A stretch of DNA of 64,000 nt from Lytechinus pictus (Eukaryota; Echinodermata; Echinoidea; Temnopleuroida; Toxopneustidae): contig NC_087246.1 of assembly GCF_037042905.1 (NCBI RefSeq), positions 36,884,001-36,948,000 on the forward strand. Direction: 5' to 3'. The notes below the pieces were generated by a model that was not told where the DNA came from, made no database searches, and was given only the letters and a program-made list of their open reading frames with translations. The position numbers were made by a program, and so were the translations under genes. Of the stretch, positions 36,401 to 47,885 are shown in pieces. Each line of letters starts with the position of its first letter. Position 1 is the stretch's first letter.

Positions 36401-39400
36401 CGAAATTCAGAATTCATTTGCATGCAAGTGCAAGCACCAGTTGTCTGGTGGCTTGTAAATGGATGCTTTCATGTCAGATAAGGGAATAATTCTCTACAAA
36501 ATTACTGTTTGATATTTCTATTCAGGAGAGTTTGGTTGCTCAGAAGAGATACTCACTGTTGCTGCAATGCTGCAAGTCAACAATGTATTCCAGTGTCCTG
36601 CCAACCAAAGGAATGCAGCTGTAAGTTCACTTCTTTTGAATGTCATAATATCCAGGTCATATGAATGCCAAGGTCAAGGTCATATGCATACTTTGTTCAA
36701 CATGATATCCGGTTTGTTTCGATGAAAGCCAAAAGTGAAATAAACATGTTAGTGGAAATTTGACTAAAATCCATTTTGGACATGGTGTCCTTCATGATTT
36801 TACAATGCTGTATGGGAAAAATGCTCATATTATTGTTGTCAAATGTCATGAATAACATAGAATTGCCAAAGTGTGTTCCAGTTATGAATGTACTTATCAA
36901 CATTGCTAACGTTTGCTTTTGTTAATCACTTTAACATAATAATTATCACATGATATGGCTCCAGGATATTACAAACATTTCATTTTATAGGATTATTTTA
37001 AATTGAACTGTTTTTTTTTTCATTGTTAGGAAAGAGCTAAAAGAAAATTTGGAGTGAAGGAAGGAGATCACCTGACATTATTGAATGTCCATGAAGCATT
37101 CCTGAAGGTAAATATTGAGAAAGGACTAGACCCTATGTTTGAACAAAGATACTAAAAGGGGAAGATCGGACATTTCAGCAATTTTTTTAAACGCTCCCGA
37201 AACGCCCGAAAAATGCTCCTGGGGAACAGCGTTGAGTAAGTAAAACAAGGCACATCGGCACGCAGCTGTGTAAAGAAAATATAGGGGGAAATGAGAGAGG
37301 TGACTTTGGAGAAGGCTCAAGGGTGGTGCATGGGAATAATTCCACCTTTTATTACCCAGAAACCTCTGAAATATATTCATCTTTAATTTAAGAAAAACAA
37401 ATTAAAATGTAAAAATTGTCTATTCAACACTTCACCATTTCTCTCATATGTATTGTACACAACCATCTCGCGATAAGCAAAGGTAAATAAAAGTTGTTAC
37501 TTACTCAACGCTGTTGGGCTCTCTTCCCGTGCGTTTCATGACGCGGCCTATGTACTGTCCGATCTTCCCCTTGTAGTATCTTTGGTTTGAATGACCACCC
37601 TTGAGCTAGAGGAATCAGGTCATCAGGAACAGGATACCAGCTACTATTTTAGCTACTGAAAAAGGACAGTTTTTGATGATCCAGAAAAAGTTTGTTTATA
37701 GAATTCTTGCATTTCCAACTGCTAACATGCATATGAAGCAAGGAACCAAGTGGCCTCTATGTCAATTCTATGGGAGTAGAGGAATTAAGTAAACAATATT
37801 GATGTCACTAGGAGAATATTTAATTTCAGGTTTTAATTTTCTTGACATTTTTATTTTACACTTCTGCCGGAGGCATTATACGTTTGTATGTTGATCACCT
37901 ATCCAGATATCCCATGTTTTGTTTCTTGGGATATCTGACAAATTGCTTGACAGATCAACTTCAAAGTTAGCTTTTGAATGCTAGTTGGAGTGGCAATGAT
38001 TTGATTAGCTTTGCAGTTATCAGTGTAAAACTCACAGTGGTCATGTACCTAAAAGTGGCTTATTCTTAAGATAACTTAAAGATACATTGACAGGTCAATT
38101 CAGTTCAATTTAACTTAATTTAATTTGATTAGATTTGATTGGATTCTGATTCTATTCCATTCCATTCTATTCTACTATATTGTATTGCATTGTATCGTAG
38201 TATTGTATTGTATTGATTTCTATTCTAGTCTGTTCTGTTCTATTCTATTCTCTTCTACTCAACTCAATCCAATTCAGTTATTTACAAGTCACGAGTGAAT
38301 CTTTGAAAGATTGTTCATAAATGTAGTCATAGAGAAACATGGTTGCAGAAACATCTGTTGGTAATTGTGCATTTTCCAATTCCAAGGGATGATAAATGCA
38401 GTCATTTCAGAAAATAAACTCTTGGACATATTTTCAATTAGATATTAGCTTCATCCTTTATCTGCCTTTTTTCTTATACAACAGTACAAGAAGAACTCAA
38501 GATGGTGTCGAGAAAACTTCTTGAATTACAAAGGTACGTTTTAGTTTAACAGTCAACACAAAGTTTTTCTTCTTTCACTTTCAGGCATCCAAAAAAGAAA
38601 AGAAAAAGTCGTAACTTCAAAATCTGCAACAAGCCAAAATTGTCTTCATTTTAAAAGAAACCTATTTTCATTCTAACTTTTGAAAGGGGATACAAGAGAG
38701 AGAAAAAAAAAGAGGGGTGGGGGTTCACAATATAATAGAGTATTCTCCATGAACAATTTGCATCAAGGGGTGGGGATTGCCACCCCAAAGAGATTTTAAG
38801 GTCAAGATTCAGTACCTGTATTTCAACATGAGTATGTAATTATTGATTTAAAAACTGATACAACATAGTAAATATATTATTGCGAAACTGTTTTATCCAT
38901 CCAGCCCTCTGTAGAGTGGTTGTGGTCAGGGAACAACTCAAGAAACTCCTCAAGAAGTTCAAGGTCAAGATGGTGTCAAGCGAGGGTGATGCAGATACCG
39001 TACTCCGCTGCATCGTAGCTGGCTTCTTCCCCAACGTCGCTCACTACCACCCCAGCGGGGAGTACAGGACAATACGAGACGACTTTCCTCTTCACATCCA
39101 TCCATCTTCTGTTCTATACACTCAACCTCCTCCAACGTGGTAAGATAATATTCACTTGGTCTACTGTATTGTAGTTGATCTAATTCTCAGATTCTCTAAT
39201 GCTAGGAGTCCACTGGACCATGCCAGACGGCACCAGTTGGGGCCATACAAAGTGGCTGTGATGCTTAGTGTCGCTATTAAGGTGCCTAGTGGCGTGCAGT
39301 GGCTCAAACTTCCTCCCAACAGATGTGTGGTGGTGCATAATTGGCGCCATTATGCGCCAGTTTGAGCCACTAGGCGCCACGGCCGCTTTGCAGTCGTGAA

Positions 39401-41406
39401 CTGGCTGCCAACTGGCGCCGGCCCAGTGGGTGACATGACATTTCCTCATGTGACATTTGCTCCAGTCACCATATCTCAGAGGGCAAAGGGTTACAGTTAG
39501 GATTGTAATAAGAGTTTTTGGTTCAGAATTTGTCTTGTAAATATAAGGATTAGGGTTTATTTAGTTTTGGAGGTTAGGTTATATGTTTGCCTTAACGTGC
39601 AGATTTTCCATCAGAGCAATTGTCGCCGGAGCAAATGACATTGAACCACCCAGTGGACTCCTAGCATAACACCATCATGGTTATTTGATCTACTTCCAAT
39701 TTGGTCTAATTGCCATTTGGTGTACACAACATTTGATCTAGTACCCACTTAATTTAATTCTCACTTAGTCTTTCGCCAGTTGATCTAAAGGCGACCCCAC
39801 ACCTTACGATTGGTCTGCTACCCAATTTCAGAATAAAATGAAGTATAATTTGATGCTAATATTGAGACTTGGAATATCTTACTGTGTAATGTTCTAAATC
39901 ATCGTACAAATACCTATGTTCAAATCTGTTACTATGCTATCATCCTTCTTAGAATAAAAGCGAATTTAATACTAGTCGTAATGACGTCATAGCAGTCGTA
40001 CGATTGGCTACGATTTGAAACTAATTGGCCTTTACCCCAAAATAAAGGCTTGCAATCTTTCAAAATTGTTGTATTAGTATTCTTTCAATTGATTTTTAAC
40101 TCAAATAAAATGATATGTTCCATTCACATTTTCAGAAAATGAGCAAAATGCGATTTGTTCTGAAATCGGATCGCGAACAGTCGTAAGGTGTGCGGTGGCC
40201 TTAAGTTTCACTTTGTCTACTTATTATTATTTTACTTTGTCAAATGATAATTTAGTTCAGAAAAATATTATCTGACCAGAGAGACTAAGTGAATATTATT
40301 ATTAGTGGATTTATCACAAAAAAAGTGTCAAGTGACCTAAACTTTCTGTTATCCAATCACAGAAGTATTAAGGTTAGTGCTCAAATGTGCTTGCTAGCGC
40401 TCGCTATTTGCGTATAAGAATTAAAACATGAGAGGCTACTAGATACCCCAAAATTCAAAATTCTGATTTTCACTAAGAATCTTAATGAATCAATAGTTGA
40501 AAAGGATTCAGTGGCCTCTAAGTAGAATTTATATTATTGACACTTTGCCAGGCTTTAAAGCAAAAGTATCAAGTTTTTATTTGTCGGAAATGTGAGAAAC
40601 TCACTTCTTTGAACTGCATATCAATTGGTTCATTTTTAATACATTTGTTAATTCGTTTGTAGGGTGGTATATAACGAGGTTCTTCAGACCAGTAAAGACT
40701 ACATGCGAGATGTAACAGCGGTAGAATCATCATGGCTGTATGAGTTAGCTCCCCACTTCTACCAATTTGGAACGGTGAGTTCAATTTTCTTCTCTTTATA
40801 ATAAAAGTAGTAATAATAATAATAGGTGCATTTACATAATGCAGCTACTACGTGCATGTACCCTACTGGATGTAATACTTGGTATCATCTTATTACCCCG
40901 ACAGTTCAGCCGCCATATAGGTACAAAAGCAGCAAAGGAATAAATCCAACCGGGTATCCATGCACATCACCTGGGTCAAGTGCGGCCATTGCGGATACTT
41001 TCCTCACCCTAATAAATTTACACCTGAAATAAAATTTGAACCAACCACGCTCCAACTGAAAGCCCAGAATTGGAAACACTACTCCAAAGACATTTTCACA
41101 AATATTGACTTGTTTTATGTGACCATGTGCATAATGTTATTGATTACACAATATATATCGCACGTCCTTTGAAAATTATCTGACCAATGCCTTGGAATTT
41201 GAAGTATGTATGACACTTTATACAATTTTGCAAATGTATCTTTATATTTGAGGTAGATAGTTGATACTGTATTTGCAGTTTCAGATAATTCTTCTTCTTG
41301 CTTCCAACACATAGTATGAGCTTCAACAAGAAATTAACAAGTAATTTTTTTTTTTCCAATGCAGGACAATGAGATAGCTTCCAAACGCCAGAAGATAGAG
41401 AGGTGA
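24469..41406 (+). CDS. DHX35: Probable ATP-dependent RNA helicase DHX35
   Basis: A complete 17-exon model gives 700 aa (human 703), with every junction GT-AG and in phase. Exons: 24469-24502, 26561-26700, 27091-27261, 27780-27884, 30117-30178, 30539-30712, 31385-31453, 32262-32390, 32754-32932, 33750-33951, 35109-35335, 36526-36620, 37030-37107, 38485-38533, 38905-39139, 40663-40774, 41365-41406. Motifs: Walker A GETGSGKS (77-84), Ia TQPRRVAA (106-113), DEAH (176-179), SAT (208-210) and QRAGRAGR (387-394), all intact, then the winged-helix, ratchet and OB-fold region. It is a nuclear DEAH-box helicase of late spliceosomes. Start chosen because [12 protein letters not shown] matches the human N-terminus. 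Introns are loaded with SINEs and MITEs. Residues 13-35 are Gly/Glu-rich and poorly conserved. Confidence 0.95.
24798..25238. mobile_element. MITE, copy 1 (CAGTAGAGGCGCC ends), DHX35 intron 1
   Basis: Termini CAATAGAGGCGCC and GGCGCCTCTACTG are inverted, followed by TTGGGATYGTCCCAG on both sides. The body matches the copy at 49280-49676 (e.g. ACACAAGAAATCTAGGAAA, CAAGACATGATTTGTCTTGG). Confidence 0.75.
25344..25652. mobile_element. 0.3-kb inverted-repeat element with an internal open frame
   Basis: AAAAGGGGCGCAATAATGAA (left, about 25344-25373) faces its complement at 25627-25652. The sequence between is open on the + strand from about 25337 to 25618 (roughly 90 codons, no good ATG), reading [24 protein letters not shown] text. 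A possible donor (AAAG/GTAAGC) follows. The product is not recognised. It could be a captured exon or a chance frame. Confidence 0.4.
25890..26490. mobile_element. Diverged inverted-repeat MITE in DHX35 intron 1
   Basis: Arms at about 25960-26060 and 26360-26480 pair in inverted orientation (GCAGAAAAMTT.GAGAAA.ATATTG). They carry the same ATCAGATAAGAGTTATGG-type core as the elements at 28972, 48292 and 55996. Confidence 0.5.
27916..28269 (-). repeat. tRNA-derived SINE, reverse, DHX35 intron 4
   Basis: On the minus strand: AAGAGCCGTGGTGTAGTGG head, B box GTGTTCGAATCCC (around 28204-28216), then a body ending AGCGCTATATAAAAATTGGC and (TTA)n. Full-length copy of the family at 20136. Confidence 0.75.
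28522..28695. mobile_element. Palindromic MITE, DHX35 intron 4
   Basis: GGGCCTGTTGCATAAAACTT at the left is mirrored by the complement at the right, with arms of about 37 bp reading into TTTACCTGAGAAAACTC. Same terminal style (GGGnCCnnTTnCATAAA) as the MITEs at 55-59 kb. Confidence 0.65.
28972..29552. mobile_element. TTAA-flanked 581-bp inverted-repeat element, DHX35 intron 4
   Basis: TTAA at 28968-28971 and 29553-29556 flank ends AGGTCAAGTCCACCCC and GGGGTGGACTTGTCCT. Arms of about 130 bp (TCATCAAAATCGGATGTAAA ... AAAGTTATGACATTTTAAAG) are inverted. A truncated second copy (29557 to about 29665) starts at the same TTAA in the same inward orientation. No transposase. Confidence 0.75.
31460..31620 (+). 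repeat. SINE head fragment, DHX35 intron 7
   Basis: tRNA-like head with GGTTCAAATCCC (31513-31525), starting only about 7 bp after the exon 7 donor, truncated before the usual 3' end. Confidence 0.55.
31755..32185 (+). repeat. Dispersed repeat with 157-bp internal duplication and AGGTCA clusters
   Basis: Two tandem halves share ATTTGGTGTG.ATGATACTAG and CTATTGATTTTGAGGTCA, offset 157 bp. Half 1 has four AGGTCA half-sites (31911, 31919, 31926, 31932; spacers 2, 1 and 0). Half 2 has two (32068, 32076). Repeats beginning with GTCCGTCC-type text and holding such half-sites occur widely in marine invertebrates. Confidence 0.6.
33456..33720 (+). repeat. tRNA-derived SINE, forward, DHX35 intron 9
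   Basis: GGTGCTGTGGCTTGGTGG head, B box GAGTTCAAATCCC near 33511-33523, body with CTAAAGCCGGGTTAATAG, and an ATTATTACTATTATT tail. Confidence 0.7.
38095..38280 (+). repeat. Degenerate pentanucleotide repeat, DHX35 intron 13
   Basis: Imperfect TTCTA/TTGTA/TTCAA pentamers over about 185 bp. Confidence 0.75.
39201..39665. mobile_element. Composite inverted-repeat element, DHX35 intron 15
   Basis: Ends GCTAGGAGTCCACTGG and its complement. The right half (39430-39650) is a second repeat with GACATTTGCTCC / GGAGCAAATGACAT edges and TTTTGGAGGTTAGGTT, also found alone at 44255-44485. The left half has a GTGGCTCAAACT / AGTTTGAGCCAC hairpin. It is embedded in TTTGGTCTAA-type repeat text that continues on both sides. 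Confidence 0.6.
39788..40202. mobile_element. 415-bp MITE, DHX35 intron 15
   Basis: Left end AAGGCGACCCCACACCTTAC, right end (reversed) AAGGCCACCGCACACCTTAC, continuing ACGA. The two ends are inverted with two mismatches. The body has TACTAGTCGTAATGACGTCA. No coding capacity. Confidence 0.7.
40809..41065 (-). repeat. SINE 3' portion, reverse, DHX35 intron 16
   Basis: (TAA)n start, GTGCATTTACATAATGC, ACCCCGACAGTTC and CCGGGTATCCATG text match the SINE body at 27916-28200, with a damaged B box near 41035. Confidence 0.55.
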
Positions 41407-42821
41407 CACAGGGACAGCTAGTGCCTGAACTTTAGAGAAATCAAGACTCCTGAGAAGAATAATTCTATATGTGACGATCATGAGGGCGATTTCGCTGACT
41501 TTACCCTTGGAAAAAGACTACTAAGATGTGATGTCACATTGGCGCAAATATTCACTGCTGAATGATATGCACCGTATAAGCTAAAACAACAGCAACACAG
41601 GCATATCTCCCAGTGGCAACATGCTGTAAACATTGTGTCTCACATTGCAGGGGTTGCTTAGTCTGCAAGCACAGACTCAAATTTGACACTTAAACAAATT
41701 ATACCTTGTCAAGAGTGAATACTAAACTCCAAGCTATACGTCTGTGTAGAGGCAGCCACGGTACATCAGTGAATCCAGTCTCACTAGTTCAGACTCTGCA
41801 TTATGCACTTTGTGGAAACAACAGGTCTGTGCCTGAAGACTAGTGGTTGAAGGTGATACAAGGCCACGGCCCTAAACCACTTATATATGTCTGGTGCAAG
41901 GATTTGTCACTTGGAACCATCACTATGCCAAAGCAAAAGACTCACTGCAAAACCATCACTTTGGTACTCCAGTTATACCCGTCCTCTGCGTTGGTCCAGC
42001 TGCCAATGAATATGCATATGATGCCATAATCTCATAGTGCCCTCTTTTAGAGGACATAGTGATATGCATAAACAGAGTTTATAAACAGAATGGCACATGT
42101 AGATTGTCTTGCCAAATGTACTAGTAGTACTACTGTGGGATTTGAACCTTCCCTAGTTCATAGACCAAGAGCTTATATCCGTGAACAAGGGAAGGTTCAG
42201 GGTTCAAATGTTTTCTTGCAGTGATTGCTTCAAGAATTTTCTTTCTGTTTTACACCTGAAGCATAAAAAAAATAAAAAGGGAATTCAATTATGTGAAAAA
42301 TACTAGTACATATATTGAAATGTGAAGTGTAAACAAATTTGTCATATTTGACTTCCCATAATTTGAGCAAAGACTTGGTGAATTAGATTATGCTAAACCA
42401 GAGTTCAGCATACGAGCCATCGGAGCAAACTTCTTCGGTAAATACATGTATACTGTGCATTCGAGATGGTGATATTGCTGTTTCTGGCTTTCCTTTGTTT
42501 ACCGTATTGTAGTTGAATGACACCACTTTTCAGACAAAGGTAGCCAGCAAACAAATGCTAAAGCTTTTCATAGAAAATGCAGCCAAGGCTTCCACACAAA
42601 CAAGTGGCCAGCAAGGCTTGTCATGTAGTTTCAAGACCAAAGTAGCCAATTGGGCTTGTTAGGGCTACTTTTCCAGAAAAAAAAAGGTTGCCAACAACTG
42701 AATAAGGCCCTTTGAGGCTATTTTTGCAGACAAAAGTATCTAACATTGCTTGTGAAGACTTACATTGTTGTATTATTGAAGTTGTTTCTCCCCTATTGCT
42801 TTAATTCTACCGAGGATGACA

Positions 42822-42827
42822 AATAAA
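42822..42827 (+). terminator. Candidate polyadenylation signal of DHX35
   Basis: Overlapping AATAAA copies about 1.4 kb after the DHX35 stop. The 3' UTR between (41407-42821) has no recognised repeat. Confidence 0.4.
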
Positions 42828-42839
42828 TAAACATAAATC

Positions 42840-45224
42840 AATTTCTCCTTGTATTGATTTTATTCATTGCGAACTCATAAAAATGTGAATATTTGAAGAT
42901 CAAAACAAAGTATTAGATCTACTTTGTATTGGTACATGAAACATTTAATTTCTTAGAAAATTTGGCTGAATGCGTAAGTTTGATTTTACAAAGAAAACCA
43001 GTGCAGCCAATGTTTAAATTTCAAATTTTCAGATTTTTTATTTATGTGGTGGGATGGCAAAATTCAAAGCTCCCCCAAACTTCAAAATTGCATTGCCATA
43101 CATAGTTTGTTTTTATTTTCTGTCCAATTTTGAATCAGTGGATAGGCTATCAAGTGGTTATTCAAAACTACACTCTCTAGAAGCAATCTATATGCTTTTC
43201 TTGGTCATGCCCATACTACATATTGCAATGATTGCATGGATGAAAAAAAGCTCTTTCTTGTGAAAACTAGATTGCCTATTGTAGTCTCTTTACAAGATTT
43301 TGTTAGGTGCTGACTAACTAATGAACTGGAAATACACATCAGCACCCCCCCCCCCAAAAAAAAAAAATATATATATGTGAAATATATGCTTTATATGGGA
43401 CAAAACATAAATTTTTAACCCTAAGAATTCAGCAGTTATTAATACAGTCCCATAAGAAGAGAACTCCAACATAGTGGACCTTTACTATAGTTGTTTGACT
43501 GGTTCGACTTTACAAGCTTTGTCTATTCTCAAATGGTCAATCAAAAACCAAATGGGAGAATTTCTATAAACTTATATAATCAGAGCTGATGGCACATCAT
43601 GATTGTAAAGACCTTTCAAATGATACCAGCTTCATCTTTTATACTTTGAACAGTAACAAAAAAGTCATCATCCCTCAAACTTGAGCTGCAGAACTTATTT
43701 TGAGGGGTTTAGATTAAAAAATAGACTTGCACACCACTGGAAATAAGCTTTTGAGCTTCCATTGGTTATCCACTCAAGCATGCAGGGCAAATGAAATAAA
43801 TCACTTGGAATTCATTATTTGGTAAAACTCAAAAAAGTTGAGTCAGGTTATTAGCAGTATCCACCAAAACAGAATTAGTATCCTCACTGTCAATTCTAGG
43901 TAGCACTGCAAGATAGTTGAAGGATTATCAGATTTTATTGTTTTAACCTCTCCATCTACCTACATCTCTGAACAACATAGCAGTGCAATGTCTCCTAGGG
44001 ACTCGAATGGAGCACCCACGTTCTGACCCACTTTTGGGGTGATAGGTCAGGCATTCTCTTGAAGATCCAACCTTGTCTGTGTAAACCGTGGTACTCTTAA
44101 AAAAAGTCCCTCATCCATCTGCCATGAAGAATGAAACATGTGCCAGCACATCTGAAAAGAAATGAATGGACAAGCTTTTTGATAAAAGTCAAAATCATTT
44201 GCAGAAAGTGCAAATGAAAGGAACCATATTCTACAATGGACAAATTCGTTGTCTAAGTATGGGGACCTGTCATATGCTCCTGCGACATTTGCTTTTGTCT
44301 TTATATCTCAGAGCCATAGGATTAGAATTAGGACTGTAATTAGAACTGAGTTTTGGGCTCAGATTAATCTAAAGATTAGGATTTATGTGTATTTAGTTTT
44401 GGAGGTTAGGTTTTATTTTTGGCTTTATGAGCAGATTTTCCACTGGAGCAATTGTCCCTGGAGCAAATGTCATGGAACCCTACATATAAATATGGAATAA
44501 TAGGGGATAGCCCAAAACTTTGCTACAGTCATGTTACCATTAGGCATTTACTGAAACATTACAAATATACTACTTATGATGTAATACAAATTGATTATGT
44601 CTATGACATACTTTCCACTTTCTATGGTTAAAAGTGAGAGTTACATAGTCCCATAAAAAAAACCTAGGCAATATACCATAGGGCTAAATTTTACAACATC
44701 CTGTCCTGTCATTTTTGAGTCATTAAGTGACAAGAGAAACCCTAAGAAAAAGGAGTACCCTCAATATTATGCCTGGTATACATTTGTGCCCAAGCTTAAT
44801 CTTGAACAGAAGTCAACAAGACTATAATAAACATCCCAGACATAGTACAACTATATGTTTCTGAGATAGTTTTTCCTCTTTAAAATGATAAAAGCGGTTT
44901 GTAACATTTGAGCTTCCATGGGGAATGGATAATAATCTGCTGACACCAGCTTTGTGAAAAGAAATGGAAATATGTTTTATCCAGCTGAATCTATAAAGTT
45001 CATCCAATTATGATGTCCCCACATATATAGACGATCCTGAGCCAGTCAATGCCATTGTTGGGCTAGAGAAAAATGAGATGACGACTTAACTAAATATATA
45101 TGAGGCAATGGGTGGATTTACAGAGATTGCCATTGGTCAGACTCCTGATCGTGATAAAACTCAAATCCATTCTAGGTGATGCACAACATCTGTTACGAGG
45201 TATTACTATAAGGTAATACACTCT
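42840..45224. other. Convergent intergenic region between DHX35 and AIRIM
   Basis: No coding exon seen. A mixed C/A run lies near 43346-43368. The repeat at 44255-44485 is the stand-alone relative of 39430-39650. The right part presumably includes the AIRIM 3' UTR. Confidence 0.45.
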
Positions 45225-47715
45225 TTAAAACTCACTCTCAAGAGATTCCTCTGTCTCTTTGTAGCCTTTGTTCCAATTTTTAGATAGATTTTGCATAAGC
45301 TCCTCATTTTCGTAGTCAACTGTTGCCAGGACTTGTCTTTGATTCTCATATCTGGTGGAAAATATTGTCATGGAAAACACACAAAAATTTTTACCAAGAG
45401 CCCCTTTTTCAAAAAGACTTAATTATGACCAACTCATGGAACGTTGCCTGACCAAAGCATTGCATACTACATGCAACTGTGAATTTCTAGTGACTGATTT
45501 CCCAATTCACACAAGGAACTTGTGTTGGTGATAACAGCTTCATAAATTCTAATGAGAAATAACAATACTTAGTTATTTATGTGAATTTAAACTGTATTTT
45601 AATGAAATTTATTGTTGAAACTTATCCTTTGAATTAAAGGATTTTTAGCTATTTCAGTCTTTTTTGGCTTGGTCCAGCAGCCTTTACACGCTCTCTCAAC
45701 ATCAACATCACACTGAAAGTCAACGTTTTTTAAACACACTCCCTATGTTTCAGGAAAAGACTTTTACTAGATAGTGACTACTTGGACAATATCATAATAT
45801 GATTTTTTTTCACCAAAACCCATAATATTCAAATACTACATTAGGTTATCAGAATGACATTTTTTAAATTAATTTGTTATTATTTGAAAATGTTACCCAA
45901 CACACTTTCCTCACTCTTCTTATAAAGCTTTTGGCCTTATCGTGAAATCTGTCACCTCTCTTCTCGTAAGTGTCGGTGTGTGTGCACTCGTTGTGTACAA
46001 AGTCAATGGGAGTGGAAAAAAAAGTCACCAGTGCTGACAAAATAAATGGCAGTGAATGGACTGGTGACTTAAACCAGGATAATGACAAGCTTTTCTCATA
46101 CAAAACTATTTACATTCTTGTTATATCTTGGCAAAAGGATACAAGAAACTAAACAGGGAGTCCAGATCCTTCAGCCATTCCAGGATATCAGCAATGGGCG
46201 GCCAGGTGGCTGTTCCTGTTGTAATCTTGTCCAGTGGTAGATATTCGGCATTCTTCTTGTAGACAGTCACACTGTTGATGTACTGTTGGTGCACTTTGGA
46301 ATGGATGGCCTGAAGTTCATCTCTATAAAGGTTAAAAAGAATTTTATGTCAATTTTGGTACTAAAAATATTCCTGCCTGCATACCAGTTGATATTCAAGG
46401 TTTCTACTAACCTTGATGAGTGAGACTTATCAATCAGATTTGGGAAGTCCACAGAAGTGGGGAAAAAACTTTCATGCCAAACTTATGTCCATAAATCATC
46501 TCAGTTAATTGTAAACTAAATTTTCAGAAGGTGGCAGTACATGTATGGCAGAAGACTGCGTGAAATGAAATTACCCTCCATCAAGTACAGACTGCGCAGA
46601 GGAGACATGATACAAACCTATAAAATAATTTATGGCATTGATGATGTGAATAGAGACCTATTCTTCACATCAGCTACCACTCAAGCAACGCGTGGCCACC
46701 CTTACAAGCTATTTTTGAAAAGGAGTAGACTGGCAGTGAGACAAAACACCTTCAGTGTTAGAGTGGTTAATGACTGGAATTACTCCTTGCCTACTGAGGT
46801 AGTCACAGCATCAACAATCAATGGCTTCAAGACAAAGTTAGACAAGTTCTGGTCTGCGTGGCATTATGTTCACGCATGGGAATAGTGCCTATTTCATTCC
46901 AATACATTAATTGGCACAGCACATTGCACAAATAGCACAGACTCAGTTTTCGAACTTATAAGCTAGGAAGACAACAAGCTAGGAAGACAACAAGATAGGA
47001 AGACAACAAGATAGACCTGGAAACTTGACTGCAGGAACAACTGTATTTTTCCAGTAGATGCGGTATAAAGGTATAAAGGTATGTATGCTGCAGGAGTCTA
47101 CTCTAGTCTTTATTCTCATATCTATTTACTTAGTTTAGTCTTAGAATTTTAATGATTATAATATTATATTTAGATAATTCCCTCCAAGTTCTCATCACTT
47201 CAGACTTGGAATCTACTTGTCTGTTTCCCATAATTACAATTGTAAGTTGTCTTCGTATACGTATTAAGTTCGTTTTTTTAACACTATTATTATTAACAGA
47301 GTCAGAGTCCAAGTCGAAAGTCTTTACTTATACTTAGCTTTGAGACATCCATCATGTTCATTCTGCTTCAGGTTATCATTACACTTTAAAATTTGGGTGA
47401 ATGGGTAAGAACAGCTACTTACATCGCACTTCCAAGTTTCTCCATCAGAAGTTCCATTTCTTGGATCAGTTTGTATTGAACACCCTTGTGAATATCTGGA
47501 AAACGTTTTACCAACATGATATCTGGTGTTTGGGACTGAACACACCGTAATGTGCAGTGATACTGCTCAATAACATTTTGTAGTGAATTTATGGATGACG
47601 AAGCTGCACTCGAAGTGACTTTCCAGGCGTCTCTGAGTGAATCAATGTTCTTTAGTGATTTTCGAAGTTGTTTGTGCATCAAATCGAGTATTTTGGACGA
47701 GTTCGAACTAGCCAT
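45225..47715 (-). CDS. AIRIM: AFG2-interacting ribosome maturation factor (C1orf109 homologue)
   Basis: Three minus-strand exons, 47715-47423, 46322-46143 and 45351-45225, joined in phase 2 at both junctions, give 199 aa (human 203). Exon 1 has the FPDIHKGVQYKLIQEMELLM block, matching human FPDL...; exon 2 has TGTATWPPIADILEWLKDLD, matching VSPSVADMLEWLQDIE; exon 3 has YENQRQVLATVDYENEELMQ, which aligns without gaps to the human C-terminus. The exon 2 donor was placed at GTATCC because this restores the conserved tail. Reading through would stop at 46121 and lose it. In animals the protein works with AFG2A/AFG2B and CINP in late cytoplasmic 60S maturation. The start is the third in-frame Met; upstream Mets at 47739 and 47817 remain possible. 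Helical, no membrane segment. Confidence 0.85.
46541..46885 (+). pseudogene. CR1/jockey-like LINE ORF2 C-terminal fragment in AIRIM intron 1
   Basis: 114 codons with LRRGDMIQTYKIIYG, RGHPYKLF, FSVRVVNDWNYSLPTEVV and FKTKLDKFW, the standard end of a CR1-like ORF2. 5'-truncated, otherwise uninterrupted, and antisense to AIRIM. Confidence 0.75.
46965..47090 (+). repeat. 18-bp tandem repeat and GGTATAAA repeats after the LINE fragment
   Basis: Three to four copies of AAGMTAGGAAGACAACAA (about 46968-47015), then GGTATAAAGGTATAAAGG near 47065-47085. The latter probably belongs to the LINE 3' terminus, which in CR1-like elements ends in short tandem repeats. Confidence 0.55.
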
Positions 47716-47885
47716 TGACGTTGTCGGATTGCGTAACATAACATCAACTTGTGCAAGAAATGTGCGACCGCGCGCCTGACCGACCGACCGTACCCCCGCA
47801 TGTAATATCGCACGCACCGTACCTATACCGCAGCCGTCGGCGTCGCATTCTCTGATTGAGAAGAAATTATTTATTTTAAAAGAAA
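47716..47885. promoter_or_regulatory. Probable bidirectional promoter, AIRIM/MRPS17
   Basis: Only 170 bp separate the two divergent start codons. The spacer is CpG-rich compared with the surrounding AT-rich DNA, holds a (GACC)3 repeat near 47780-47792, and shows no TATA box, as is typical of bidirectional promoters of housekeeping genes. Confidence 0.7.

Noticed and set aside
46121..46143. Exon 2 of AIRIM ending at the in-frame stop at 46121
   Set aside because: A downstream exon at 45225-45351 restores a gapless match to the human C-terminus and gives 199 aa against 203.
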